A stretch of 64,000 nt of DNA. Source: Cellvibrio sp. KY-YJ-3 (GTDB lineage Bacteria; Pseudomonadota; Gammaproteobacteria; Pseudomonadales; Cellvibrionaceae). Both the position numbers and the translations under genes were made by a program. The notes under the pieces are model-generated. The model did not search any database. It worked only from the letters and a program-made list of their open reading frames with translations, and was not told the origin of the DNA. Below are positions 17,634 to 26,132 of the stretch, piece after piece. The stretch covers positions 1,302,001 to 1,366,000 of the forward strand of contig NZ_CP031727.1 in assembly GCF_008806955.1 (NCBI RefSeq), given 5' to 3'. The first letter of the stretch is position 1. Each line of letters starts with the position of its first letter.

Positions 17634-18509
17634 ATGAACCATTTCTTCAAAGCCAATATCCAGGTACTGCCCTCGGCGCTGATAAAAGCGCGCGGCGTAA
17701 AAAAAACAGGCGACAGTCAGGAGCGAGCCAAAAAATCACCTGCCGGCAAAGTCTGGTTGGTAGGTGCAGGCCCGGGCGATGCGGAATTGTTAACGCTGAA
17801 AGCGCTGCGTGCGATCAATAACGCCGACATTATTTTTTACGATTATCTGGTCAGCCCGGATATTCGCGCGCTGTTCCCTTCGCACATTCCTGCGCACTAT
17901 GTGGGTAAAGCAAAAAACCAACACAGCATCAAGCAGGAAGATTTAAATCAATTATTGGTTACCCAAGCGCAAGCGGGTTTAAACGTTTGCCGCATTAAAG
18001 GTGGTGATCCTTTTGTCTTTGGTCGTGGCGGCGAAGAATTGTTAGAGCTGCGCAGCGCGGGTATTGATGCCGAAGTCATTCCCGGGATTACCTCCGCATC
18101 CGGTTGCAGTACTTACGCCGATATTCCGTTAACTCATCGCGGTTTGTCGCAGGGCTGCACCTTTGTCACCGGTCACGCTGAAAAAAGCTTGGATGTGAAT
18201 TGGGCTGCACTGGCGCAATTGAATCACACCCTGGTGTTTTACATGGGCCTGACCCGCGCCGATGAAATTGCTACGCAATTATTGGCGGGCGGTTTGGCGG
18301 CGGACACGCCGGTTGCGATTATTGAAAACGGTTGCCGCAAAGACCAGCGCGACATTATCTCCACCTTAACTGAATTTCCTGCCGCGGTAATTCGCGAGCA
18401 AGTGCAATCACCGGCGCTGATTATTGTGGGCGAAGTGGTGCGCATGAAAGAAAAGTTGCAAGCACAAGTCTGGCAGCACGCCAGCGCAGAGAGTTTGCTG
18501 CTGGCCTAG
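17634..18509 (+). CDS. cobA: Uroporphyrinogen-III C-methyltransferase (siroheme synthesis)
   Basis: The 291-residue enzyme has VWLVGAGPGDAELLTLKALRA (SAM-binding P-loop-like N-terminus), IKGGDPFVFGRGGEE and PGITSASGCSTYADIPLTHR, all classic SUMT motifs. It makes precorrin-2, the precursor of siroheme needed by NirB. It lacks the N-terminal CysG dehydrogenase/ferrochelatase domain, so another enzyme must finish siroheme. A 40-residue leader (MNHFFKANIQVLP) precedes the domain. I use the ATG at 17634 with GGCAGG upstream; an in-frame ATG at 17577 lies before the predicted transcription start. Confidence 0.92.
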   Translation: MNHFFKANIQVLPSALIKARGVKKTGDSQERAKKSPAGKVWLVGAGPGDAELLTLKALRAINNADIIFYDYLVSPDIRALFPSHIPAHYVGKAKNQHSIKQEDLNQLLVTQAQAGLNVCRIKGGDPFVFGRGGEELLELRSAGIDAEVIPGITSASGCSTYADIPLTHRGLSQGCTFVTGHAEKSLDVNWAALAQLNHTLVFYMGLTRADEIATQLLAGGLAADTPVAIIENGCRKDQRDIISTLTEFPAAVIREQVQSPALIIVGEVVRMKEKLQAQVWQHASAESLLLA

Positions 18510-18608
18510 TGGCAGCAGCGCAAGAGAAATATTTCAACCGGTTAGCTTTGGCTAGTTAAAACATTCAGTTCAAAGACATAGATAAGCGTTTAATAACGTG
18601 AGGCACAT

Positions 18609-21149
18609 ATGAAGAAGCGTATTGTTGTAGTCGGTAACGGCATGGTAGGGCACAAGTTTATTGATAATTTGGTAAACCATGCTGAAGCTGATCAATATCA
18701 AGTGGTAACTTTTTCAGAGGAGCCGCGCCTTGCTTATGACCGCGTACAGCTCTCCAAATATTTTTCCGGTTCTACCGCTGACGATTTAATGTTGACCAGC
18801 GAAGATTATTACCGCGAAAAAAATATCGACTTTATCTTGAAAGATAAAGTGATCGATCTGGATTTTGAAAACAAAGAAGTGATTACCGCATCGGGTCGCC
18901 GTGAAGGCTACGACAAATTAGTGTTAGCGACAGGTTCGTTTCCGTTTGTACCGCCAATTCCCGGTAACAATGGTGAGCACTGTTTGGTGTACCGCACTAT
19001 TGAAGACCTGGAGGCCATTACCAATTCTGCCAGCGTCAGCAAAGTGGGTGTAGTAGTGGGCGGTGGTTTGCTCGGTTTGGAAGCGGCCGCCGCGTTAAAA
19101 GCAGCTGGCCTTGAAACTCACGTGGTAGAATTTGCACCGCGCTTGATGGCAGTACAACTCGATGAAGGTGGCGGTAAATTATTGCGCCGCAAAATTGAAG
19201 CTATCGGCGTAAAAGTTCACACCCAAAAAGCCACCACCGAAATTGTGGCAGGTACCGAAGCGCGCTATCGCATGAATTTTGCTGATGGCAGCCATTTGGA
19301 AACCGATATGATTTTATTCTCTGCCGGTATTCGCCCGCAGGACGAACTCGCGCGCAAATGCGGTTTGGGTGTGGGTGAGCGCGGCGGTATTGTAGTGGAC
19401 AATAATTGCTTAACCACCATCAAAGATGTCTATGCAATTGGCGAATGTGCGCTGTGGAATAATCGCATTTACGGTTTGGTTGCGCCCGGTTACCAAATGG
19501 CAAAAGTAGCGGTATCCCATATTACTGGCGGCAGCGATCAATTTATGGGTGCGGACATGAGCACCAAATTAAAGCTGCTCGGCGTGGATGTAGCTTCTAT
19601 TGGCGATGCTCACGGTACTACTCCGGGTTCATTAAGTTATACCTACAGCAACGATGTCGATGAAGTTTATAAGCGCATGATCGTTTCTGCCGACAATAAA
19701 AAATTGTTGGGCGCGGTATTGGTAGGCGATGTAGAGGCTTACGGTACATTGCAACAAATGTGCGTTAACGGTATGGATTTACCGGATGATCCCAACTGCT
19801 TAATTCTGCCTAACGTCGATGGCGGCGGCATGGCAATTGGTGTGGATGCACTGCCGGAAACGGCCATGATCTGCTCCTGTTTTGATGTGAGTAAAGGTGC
19901 AATTTGTTGTGCCGTACAAGACGGTGCGCGCACCATGGGCGACATCAAAGCCATCACCAAAGCGTCTACCGGTTGCGGTGGTTGCAGCGCATTAACCAAA
20001 CAAGTGATGGACTCCGAACTGACCAAGTTGGGCGTGGAAGTAAGCAACCATATTTGCGAGCACTTCCCGCATTCGCGTCAGGAATTGGCTGACATAGTGC
20101 GCATCAAAAAAATCAAAACCTTTGACCATTTGCTGGATGAACACGGCCATGGTTTGGGTTGTGAAATTTGTAAGCCGGCCGTTGGATCCATTCTTGCTGC
20201 TTTCTGGAATGAATATGTGTTGGATGAAAAACACATTGGCTTGCAAGACACTAACGATATTTTCCTGGGCAATATGCAAAAAGACGGCACCTATTCCATC
20301 GTGCCGCGTGTTGCCGGTGGCGAGATTACGCCGGACAAATTAATTGTGCTCGGCCAAGTCGCCAAAGATTACAAACTCTACACCAAAATCACTGGCGGCC
20401 AGCGTATCGATTTATTCGGTGCGCAATTGCATCAGTTGCCGGCGATTTGGAAAATTTTGGTCGATGCCGGTTTTGAAACGGGCCACGCCTACGGCAAATC
20501 ATTGCGCACCGTGAAATCCTGTGTGGGTAGCACCTGGTGTCGTTATGGGGTGTTGGATTCAGTGGGCATGGCGATTGAATTAGAAAATCGCTACAAGGGT
20601 GTCCGTGCACCGCACAAAATTAAATTTGGTGTGTCGGGTTGTACCCGTGAATGTGCTGAAGCGCAGTCCAAAGATTTCGGGGTTATCGCCACCGAAACTG
20701 GTTGGAGTTTATATGTGTGTGGTAACGGCGGTATGCGCCCGCGGCACGCCGATTTATTTGCCACCGGTTTGGATGATGTCACCCTCATTAAATATATCGA
20801 CCGCGTCATGATGTTCTACATCCGCACCGCGGATCGCCTGCAGCGCACGTCGGTGTGGCTGGAAAATATGGAAGGCGGTTTGGATTACCTGAAGAAAGTG
20901 GTGATTGACGATAAGTTATCTATTTGTGCGGAATTGGAAGCGCAAATGGCCTACAACATCAGCCAGTACCAGTGCGAATGGAAAACCACCGTCGAAAACG
21001 AAACGCTGCAAAAACGTTTCAAACATTTTATCAACACTGATGCCACCGATGACAATTTGGCTTATGTCGTAGAGCGCGAACAAATTCGCCCCGCGACGGC
21101 GCTGGAACGTAGCAACAGCAGCATTCAATTTGTTGAGTTGGTGGATTAG
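18609..21149 (+). CDS. nirB: Assimilatory NAD(P)H nitrite reductase large subunit
   Basis: The 846-residue protein has the N-terminal FAD/NAD(P) module (VVGNGMVGHKF; VVVGGGLLGLEAA), a BFD-like [2Fe-2S] segment (ICSCFDVSKGAIC ... STGCGGCSA), and a C-terminal siroheme/[4Fe-4S] domain. The coupled cluster ligands are C638 and C644 in SCVGSTWCRYG and C678 and C682 in SGCTRECAEAQ. It reduces nitrite to ammonium in the cytoplasm with six electrons. GTGAGG precedes the ATG. It follows cobA, which supplies the siroheme pathway, and precedes nirD. Confidence 0.96.
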   Translation: MKKRIVVVGNGMVGHKFIDNLVNHAEADQYQVVTFSEEPRLAYDRVQLSKYFSGSTADDLMLTSEDYYREKNIDFILKDKVIDLDFENKEVITASGRREGYDKLVLATGSFPFVPPIPGNNGEHCLVYRTIEDLEAITNSASVSKVGVVVGGGLLGLEAAAALKAAGLETHVVEFAPRLMAVQLDEGGGKLLRRKIEAIGVKVHTQKATTEIVAGTEARYRMNFADGSHLETDMILFSAGIRPQDELARKCGLGVGERGGIVVDNNCLTTIKDVYAIGECALWNNRIYGLVAPGYQMAKVAVSHITGGSDQFMGADMSTKLKLLGVDVASIGDAHGTTPGSLSYTYSNDVDEVYKRMIVSADNKKLLGAVLVGDVEAYGTLQQMCVNGMDLPDDPNCLILPNVDGGGMAIGVDALPETAMICSCFDVSKGAICCAVQDGARTMGDIKAITKASTGCGGCSALTKQVMDSELTKLGVEVSNHICEHFPHSRQELADIVRIKKIKTFDHLLDEHGHGLGCEICKPAVGSILAAFWNEYVLDEKHIGLQDTNDIFLGNMQKDGTYSIVPRVAGGEITPDKLIVLGQVAKDYKLYTKITGGQRIDLFGAQLHQLPAIWKILVDAGFETGHAYGKSLRTVKSCVGSTWCRYGVLDSVGMAIELENRYKGVRAPHKIKFGVSGCTRECAEAQSKDFGVIATETGWSLYVCGNGGMRPRHADLFATGLDDVTLIKYIDRVMMFYIRTADRLQRTSVWLENMEGGLDYLKKVVIDDKLSICAELEAQMAYNISQYQCEWKTTVENETLQKRFKHFINTDATDDNLAYVVEREQIRPATALERSNSSIQFVELVD

Positions 21150-21155
21150 TTATCT

Positions 21156-21237
21156 GTAGCCCGTATGGCGTCTAACGAAATACGGGGCTTTGAATAAATT
21201 AACGATCCCGTAGAGCGCTAGGCGCCATACGGGCTAC
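21156..21237. repeat. 82-bp REP-like inverted repeat between nirB and nirD
   Basis: GTAGCCCGTATGGCG (21156-21170) is repeated in perfect inversion at 21223-21237. An inner pair, TACGGG (21181-21186) and CCCGTA (21207-21212), makes a second stem. It sits inside the nir operon and would form a large hairpin in the mRNA, possibly affecting the nirB:nirD ratio. Confidence 0.7.
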
Positions 21238-21268
21238 GAATCAAAAAGTATTTTAGTGAGAAAAAATT

Positions 21269-21601
21269 ATGAGTGATAAACCCTGGATCAGCGTGTGTGA
21301 ACTTGATGATTTGTTGCCCGATACCGGTGTTTGTGCGCAGGTAAATAGCAAGCAGGTCGCCATTTTTCGTTCGCGTCGTTTAAATGAAATTTTTGCGATC
21401 AGCAATTACGATCCTATCGGCGAGGCGAATGTATTGTCGCGCGGTATTATTGGTTCAATCGGTGATGAAGTGGTTGTCGCCTCGCCACTGTACAAAGAGC
21501 ACTATAATCTGCGCACCGGTGAGTGTTTGGAAAAACCCGAGTATGCCGTAGCGGTATTTCCAGTGCGGGTTGATGATGGTTTGGTACAAGTGCAGGTCTA
21601 G
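21269..21601 (+). CDS. nirD: Nitrite reductase small subunit NirD
   Basis: The 110-residue Rieske-fold protein reads WISVCELDDLLPDTGVCAQV, FAISNYDPIGEANVLSRG and SPLYKEHYNLRTGECLEKPEY. As in other NirD proteins, the Cys/His ligands for a Rieske cluster are absent (for example YDPIGEAN where true Rieske proteins have CxH). It associates with NirB in nitrite reduction. It is the last gene of the operon, followed by a strong terminator. Confidence 0.94.
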   Translation: MSDKPWISVCELDDLLPDTGVCAQVNSKQVAIFRSRRLNEIFAISNYDPIGEANVLSRGIIGSIGDEVVVASPLYKEHYNLRTGECLEKPEYAVAVFPVRVDDGLVQVQV

Positions 21602-21688
21602 TTAACCGCGCAAAGTGTAAGCGCTGTAGCAATAGTTTTTTGTGAGTACTTCCCCCTCTTCTTCGACTGCTTCATGAGTCGCTTCCAC

Positions 21689-21716
21689 GGGCAAATCGTT
21701 TGATTTGCCCTTTTTT
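21689..21716 (+). terminator. Rho-independent terminator of the nir operon
   Basis: GGGCAAATC-GTTT-GATTTGCCC, a perfect 9-bp stem, is followed by six T. It separates the nir operon from the sensor-kinase gene starting at 21821. Confidence 0.93.
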
Positions 21717-21820
21717 ATTGCCGCTGATGAGGCCTTGCTGGGCAAACATAGCTATTGCCGGCTGCAATCGAGTAAAATTTGGCAAGTTTTATTCCCGCTT
21801 TTTTGACGAGACCCCCGTTT

Positions 21821-23176
21821 ATGAGACAAGCCCTGGTGTTTATCGCCTTTGCCAGCCTGAGTTTGAGCGCCTATGCCGATGTATTTGCCGTGTTCCGCGA
21901 AGAGGACGGCAGTACCCGTTGGCAATATGTGGCCAATACCAGCGCCAGCTTGCTGATATTGGCGTTGCTGATAGTGCTGTTTTTTCTCATTCGCGCCCAC
22001 TGGCGCGCAGTGCGCTCCAATCGTGCGCTGACCGAAATTAAGGCAACCCTGGAGGAGCGTGTGGCGCACCGCACTGCTGAATTGCAGGAGCGCGAGGCTT
22101 ATATCGCCAGTATTGTGAATTCCATGCCGGTGATGTTGATTGGCTTGAACCAGAAATTGGAAGTTACCCAGTGGAATAAAAAGGCCGAAGAGGTTACTGG
22201 TCGCCCACTCAAAGATGTAGTGGGCACAAATTTGTGGAAAGCTTATTCCTCCATCACCCTGACCGAGGCTCAGGTTAAGGCGGTATTGGAATCGGGCGAG
22301 ACCATGAACATCAAACATGCCCAGCCCGGCCAATACAGTTTTGATATCACGCTTTATCCGCTGGATAAACAGGATGATACCGGCATAGTGATTTTGATTT
22401 CCGATGTCACCAAACAAGTCAACGCCGAAAATAAATTAGCCGAGCGCGATAAGGTTTCTGCAATGGGTGAGTTGGCCTCGGCGATGGTGTATGACATCAG
22501 CCTACCCATCAACAGTATTTTTGCCCGGGTTTCCAGTGCGCGCCAGGAATTGGAAGCGGCGGATTTAGGTGAAGTAAAAGAGTTTTTGTTAAGCGAAGTG
22601 GAAATGGTGCGTCAAAGCGCGCAACAAGCTACAGCGATTGCACAAAATTTATTGGAGCTGGCCAGTAGTCATCACGACATCAAGCAGCCCGCAGCAATTG
22701 CGCCGATTATGGATCACAGCATTGAATTGGCGAGTCAGTTGTTCAAAGATGCAGAGGGGTTGGCATTTCGCCAGATTAATATCCGTCGCAACTACGCTGC
22801 TAATCTGCCGGAAATCCCCTGTTTTCCCGCGGAACTGGCACAGGTATTTGTGCGTTTGATGCGCAATGCATTTTATGCGCTCAACGCCAAACCTTGGCAT
22901 GACAATGACAAACCCTGGATTAATATTGAGATAGCAGAATTTTACGACTCGCTGTGGATTAAGCTGGCACACAACGGCAAATGTCTCAGCGAAGAAGAAC
23001 AGTTGGATATTTTCCAGCCCTATTTTGCGATGAACAGTCATCCGGAAAGTTGCCCGGTCGAGCAGCGTTTGTCCTATTCCTACTTCATCATCGCCCATCA
23101 CCACCGCGGCCAAATGGCAGTCACCTCCGACGAGCAAAACGGCACCTGTTTTAATATTCAATTGGCGCTGGGTTAA
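21821..23176 (+). CDS. Degenerate PAS-containing sensor histidine kinase (likely pseudokinase)
   Basis: The 451-residue protein has a signal peptide (QALVFIAFASLSLSAYA), a transmembrane helix at about 40-58 (LLILALLIVLFFLI), a coiled linker, a PAS domain at about 95-195 (SIVNSMPVMLIGLNQKLEV) and a kinase-like core. In the HisKA motif the phosphorylatable His is replaced by Tyr224 (MVYDISLPIN where AHEINNPL is usual). The ATPase domain keeps an N-box-like RLMRNAFYAL, but the D-x-G-x-G box reads AHNGKC and the GLGL lid is SYSY. It may regulate allosterically. I use the ATG at 21821, which begins the signal peptide. Its last four bases overlap the convergent AraC gene. Confidence 0.8.
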   Translation: MRQALVFIAFASLSLSAYADVFAVFREEDGSTRWQYVANTSASLLILALLIVLFFLIRAHWRAVRSNRALTEIKATLEERVAHRTAELQEREAYIASIVNSMPVMLIGLNQKLEVTQWNKKAEEVTGRPLKDVVGTNLWKAYSSITLTEAQVKAVLESGETMNIKHAQPGQYSFDITLYPLDKQDDTGIVILISDVTKQVNAENKLAERDKVSAMGELASAMVYDISLPINSIFARVSSARQELEAADLGEVKEFLLSEVEMVRQSAQQATAIAQNLLELASSHHDIKQPAAIAPIMDHSIELASQLFKDAEGLAFRQINIRRNYAANLPEIPCFPAELAQVFVRLMRNAFYALNAKPWHDNDKPWINIEIAEFYDSLWIKLAHNGKCLSEEEQLDIFQPYFAMNSHPESCPVEQRLSYSYFIIAHHHRGQMAVTSDEQNGTCFNIQLALG

Positions 23177-24171
23177 GCATTGGCCATGAGTTGTTTGGTG
23201 GCGCGCAGTTGCGCCAAATCGCGTACCGGCGGCAAACCAAACAGGCGATGGTATTCGCGATTAAATTGCGATGGGCTTTCGTAGCCGACACGATGGCTGG
23301 CTGTCGCCGCATCCAGATTTTCTGCAAACAACAAACGCCGCGCTTCTTGCAAGCGTAAATTTTTTTGATATTGCAGCGGCGTCATATTGGTCACGTTTTT
23401 AAAATGGGTGTGCAGTGACGAATTACTCATACACGCCGTTTGCGCCAACTCTTCAATGCGCCAGCTTTTTTGGAAATCCCGTTTCAGTAGTGCAATTACG
23501 GCGGCAATTTTTTGCGCGTGGCTATCGGCGAGCGCGATTTGGTGGAGCGCATCAGCCTGGTCGTCTTGCAGCAGGCGGTAGAGTATTTCGCGCTCAAACA
23601 GCGGAGCCAGAATCGGCAGGTCAGCGGGATTGTCCAGCAAGCGCAACAGGCGCAGCACAGCATCCAATAAGTGCCCATTGGCCTGGCTTACAAACAGCCC
23701 GCGCTGCGACCTGACCGCACGGCTAAGTTTGTCGTGGCTGGTTTGCGGCGAGGTATTTTTGGGTGTGGTTTCAATTAACAAGTCGCTGATTTTTTGTGGC
23801 GTTAATTCCAGGCGGACACACAAATAAGGTTTATCCTCGCTCGCCTCAACAACTTGGCCCACCACGGGTAAATCCACAGCGGCGACCAAATAGTGCCTGG
23901 GGCTGTAGTTATAAATTTCATCGCCCAGCATGGCGCGTTTACACCCCTGCGCAATAATGCATAGCGCGGGTTCATAGCGCCCATGTATTGCTTCACTTGT
24001 GCGGTTGGCGCGATAAATTTGCAGCGGCCCAAACGCGGTTTTGCTCATGCCTTCCTGCGGGGCAAGTTTGAGCGTTCGCGCTACCATCTCCGCCAGAATG
24101 GCATCGACACTGGGGCTGGTTATAAGGCTGGGGTCGGCCGCATTCATCGCTTGAATCCTCGTTAATAACAC
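23173..24171 (-). CDS. AraC family transcriptional regulator (AraC_N type)
   Basis: The 332-residue regulator has an N-terminal AraC_N (PF06719-like) domain, with FGPLQIYRANRTSEAIHGRYEP, ALCIIAQGCKRAMLGDE and YLVAAVDLPVVGQV. The C-terminal double helix-turn-helix is IEELAQTACMSNSSLHTHFKN and ATASHRVGYESPSQFNREYHRLFG. Related regulators often control nearby oxidoreductase or detoxification genes. None is adjacent; a SnoaL-like gene is divergent 236 bases away. Confidence 0.88.
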   Translation of the reverse strand: MLLTRIQAMNAADPSLITSPSVDAILAEMVARTLKLAPQEGMSKTAFGPLQIYRANRTSEAIHGRYEPALCIIAQGCKRAMLGDEIYNYSPRHYLVAAVDLPVVGQVVEASEDKPYLCVRLELTPQKISDLLIETTPKNTSPQTSHDKLSRAVRSQRGLFVSQANGHLLDAVLRLLRLLDNPADLPILAPLFEREILYRLLQDDQADALHQIALADSHAQKIAAVIALLKRDFQKSWRIEELAQTACMSNSSLHTHFKNVTNMTPLQYQKNLRLQEARRLLFAENLDAATASHRVGYESPSQFNREYHRLFGLPPVRDLAQLRATKQLMANA

Positions 24172-24313
24172 AGCACCGAGTGTAGCGCGTTGGCTTCATG
24201 CCTAGAACCGGTTGCAGCATGAGTCTGGAGGATTAGGCAATAACCCGAGAGTAATTGGCTATCCGCGCGCGCGCGCAAACCCTATATTTACCCTGCCGCC
24301 GTGCAATTCCGCC

Positions 24314-24344
24314 TTGACCTTACCATGGCGGAAGGTTTCAAACT
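24314..24344 (+). promoter_or_regulatory. MerR/CueR-type promoter with 19-bp spacer
   Basis: TTGACC at 24314-24319 is followed after 19 bp by CAAACT (24339-24344). The over-long spacer contains the dyad ACCTTACC...CGGAAGGT (24317-24336), the classic operator layout of CueR/MerR-family metal regulators. It points at the SnoaL-like gene 64 bases downstream. No merR-like gene is in the window. Confidence 0.6.
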
Positions 24345-24407
24345 GGCGCTCACCCTATCCGGGCCGGCCAATTTATTTGAGAATCCCCACAAGGGAAGGA
24401 GCTGAGT

Positions 24408-24908
24408 ATGCAACACCACCAATCCCTGAATGCTGACATCCGTGAATTTTTACGTGGCGCTTTTTCCGGTTCTGCTGCGCACTTTGAACGCTATGTTGCA
24501 GAACAGGTTCGTTGCTGGGGATTTCCGGAGTTTAATCCTGAATGTCGCCATGAGTATCAGGGCTTTTTTAATTTATTGATGGATGTATTTGCTGATGCCA
24601 ATTGGTCGATTGAGCAATTGTTGACGAGCGATTCAGAGGCTCTGGTAACCTTTAGTGTGCAGGGCGTTCATCACGAGGAATTTATGGGGCTGCCAGCAAC
24701 CGGGTGTCTGCTGACGATGCGCGCGCGTTTGCTGCTGCGGGTAAAAGCCGGGCAAATTAGTGAATCCTGGATGTACGGAAAATCCATTCAACTTATCACC
24801 AGCAAGAGTAAGTGTTTTGAGTTGCAGCCCTCGGCTGAGGCGCGTGCGATAGTTTCATCGCCCCTTACTTCGTTGTGTCACTCGCACCGGTCCCACGCCA
24901 GTCGATGA
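24408..24908 (+). CDS. SnoaL/NTF2-like protein
   Basis: The 166-residue protein starts behind AAGGAG. It has an alpha+beta layout suggesting the NTF2-like cone fold: helix IREFLRGAFSGSAAHFERYV, then EYQGFFNLLMDVFADANWSI, strand ALVTFSVQGVHHEEFMG, and RARLLLRVKAGQISESWMYG. The wording HHEEFMGLPATG...ISESW is typical of SnoaL-like polyketide-cyclase relatives, a functionally broad group. The C-terminal 30 residues are low-complexity and may be disordered. Its MerR-type promoter suggests induction by metal or thiol/drug stress. Confidence 0.7.
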   Translation: MQHHQSLNADIREFLRGAFSGSAAHFERYVAEQVRCWGFPEFNPECRHEYQGFFNLLMDVFADANWSIEQLLTSDSEALVTFSVQGVHHEEFMGLPATGCLLTMRARLLLRVKAGQISESWMYGKSIQLITSKSKCFELQPSAEARAIVSSPLTSLCHSHRSHASR

Positions 24909-24979
24909 CAAAAGCCAACTAACCTGCCGCGCATTTTGTGGAACAATAGTTGTTCCCTAAATACTCGGCAGCTGGTGCT

Positions 24980-26095
24980 ATGGCAGAACAATCCTTGATG
25001 AAAGATGGCTTGGGCCGCGCGGCAATCGCGCGTATTGGCAACAGCCTGGCGCAGGTCATTCCACAATTTGATGCGCGGGCATTTGAGGCAGATGCCCGGC
25101 GCGGATTGGATCAACTTGAATTAAAAGCGCGGGTTCATCACCTGATTGATATTTTGCATCGCCATTACGATTTGCCGTTTAAAAAACTCAGCAACTATTT
25201 GCAGCATTTACCCGAGGTGTGGGACAGGGGCAGCGCGGCAGACAATAAAGCCGGTTTTGCCGCTTGGCCGGTGATTGATTACGTCGCCGTACACGGCTTA
25301 GCGCACCCCAAAGAAGCGCTGCACACACTGGAAAAATTAACACCGCTGTTCAGCGCAGAATTTGCGATTCGCCCGTTTATCCAACAACACCCGGATTTTA
25401 CCTACGCAAAATTAGTGGACTGGTGCGATCACCCTTCCGAGCATGTGCGCCGTTTAGCGTCGGAAGGTTCGCGCCCGCGTTTGCCCTGGGGCATGCGCCT
25501 GCCGCAATTTATTCATAACCCCGAACCACTGCTGGGGATTTTGCAAAAATTAAAAACTGACGAGAGTTTATATGTGCGTCGCTCGGTGGCGAATAACCTG
25601 AACGACATCAGTAAGGACAATCCGGAATGGATGATCAAGTTGTGTGCAGCCTGGTTGGCGGATTCACACGAGCATACCAATTGGATTGTAAAACACGCCA
25701 TGCGCAGTTTGGTAAAGGCGGGCGACGCGCGGGTATTTCCTCTTTTGGGTTATGCCGCTAAACCCAGTGTAACGCTAAGTGATATTAAGCTTGCTAAACA
25801 CACCATTGCCCTGGGCGATGCGCTTGAATTTAATTGCACGCTTAGCGGCGGCAAACGCGCGCAACATGTGGTGGTGGATTATGTGATCTATTTTATGAAA
25901 GCCAACGGCAAGCTTGCACCCAAAGTTTTTAAATTAAAAAATATTGCACTTGCTGCCAACGAAACTGTTGTTATTTCCAAGCGCCACTCATTCAAACCTA
26001 TTACTACCCGCCGCTACTACACTGGTGCACATCAGGTGGCGATCCAAATCAATGGTACAGAAATAGCGCGCCGTGAATTTGAGCTTACACGCTAA
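24980..26095 (+). CDS. DNA alkylation repair-type HEAT-repeat protein (AlkC/AlkD-like)
   Basis: The 371-residue protein is built of HEAT-like helices typical of AlkC/AlkD DNA glycosylases: VRRLASEGSRPRLPWGMRLP, YVRRSVANNLNDISKDNPEWM and NWIVKHAMRSLVKAGDA. The last 115 residues (VTLSDIKLAKHTIALGDALEFN onward) look like an extra beta-rich domain, as in AlkC proteins with an added Ig-like module. It should excise N3-alkylated bases without base flipping. The start at 24980 was chosen; a TTG 30 bases upstream is less likely. Ribosome-binding site is weak. Confidence 0.82.
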   Translation: MAEQSLMKDGLGRAAIARIGNSLAQVIPQFDARAFEADARRGLDQLELKARVHHLIDILHRHYDLPFKKLSNYLQHLPEVWDRGSAADNKAGFAAWPVIDYVAVHGLAHPKEALHTLEKLTPLFSAEFAIRPFIQQHPDFTYAKLVDWCDHPSEHVRRLASEGSRPRLPWGMRLPQFIHNPEPLLGILQKLKTDESLYVRRSVANNLNDISKDNPEWMIKLCAAWLADSHEHTNWIVKHAMRSLVKAGDARVFPLLGYAAKPSVTLSDIKLAKHTIALGDALEFNCTLSGGKRAQHVVVDYVIYFMKANGKLAPKVFKLKNIALAANETVVISKRHSFKPITTRRYYTGAHQVAIQINGTEIARREFELTR

Positions 26096-26132
26096 GCGCT
26101 GACAATTATTTCACCACAATTGATTGGTGTAA

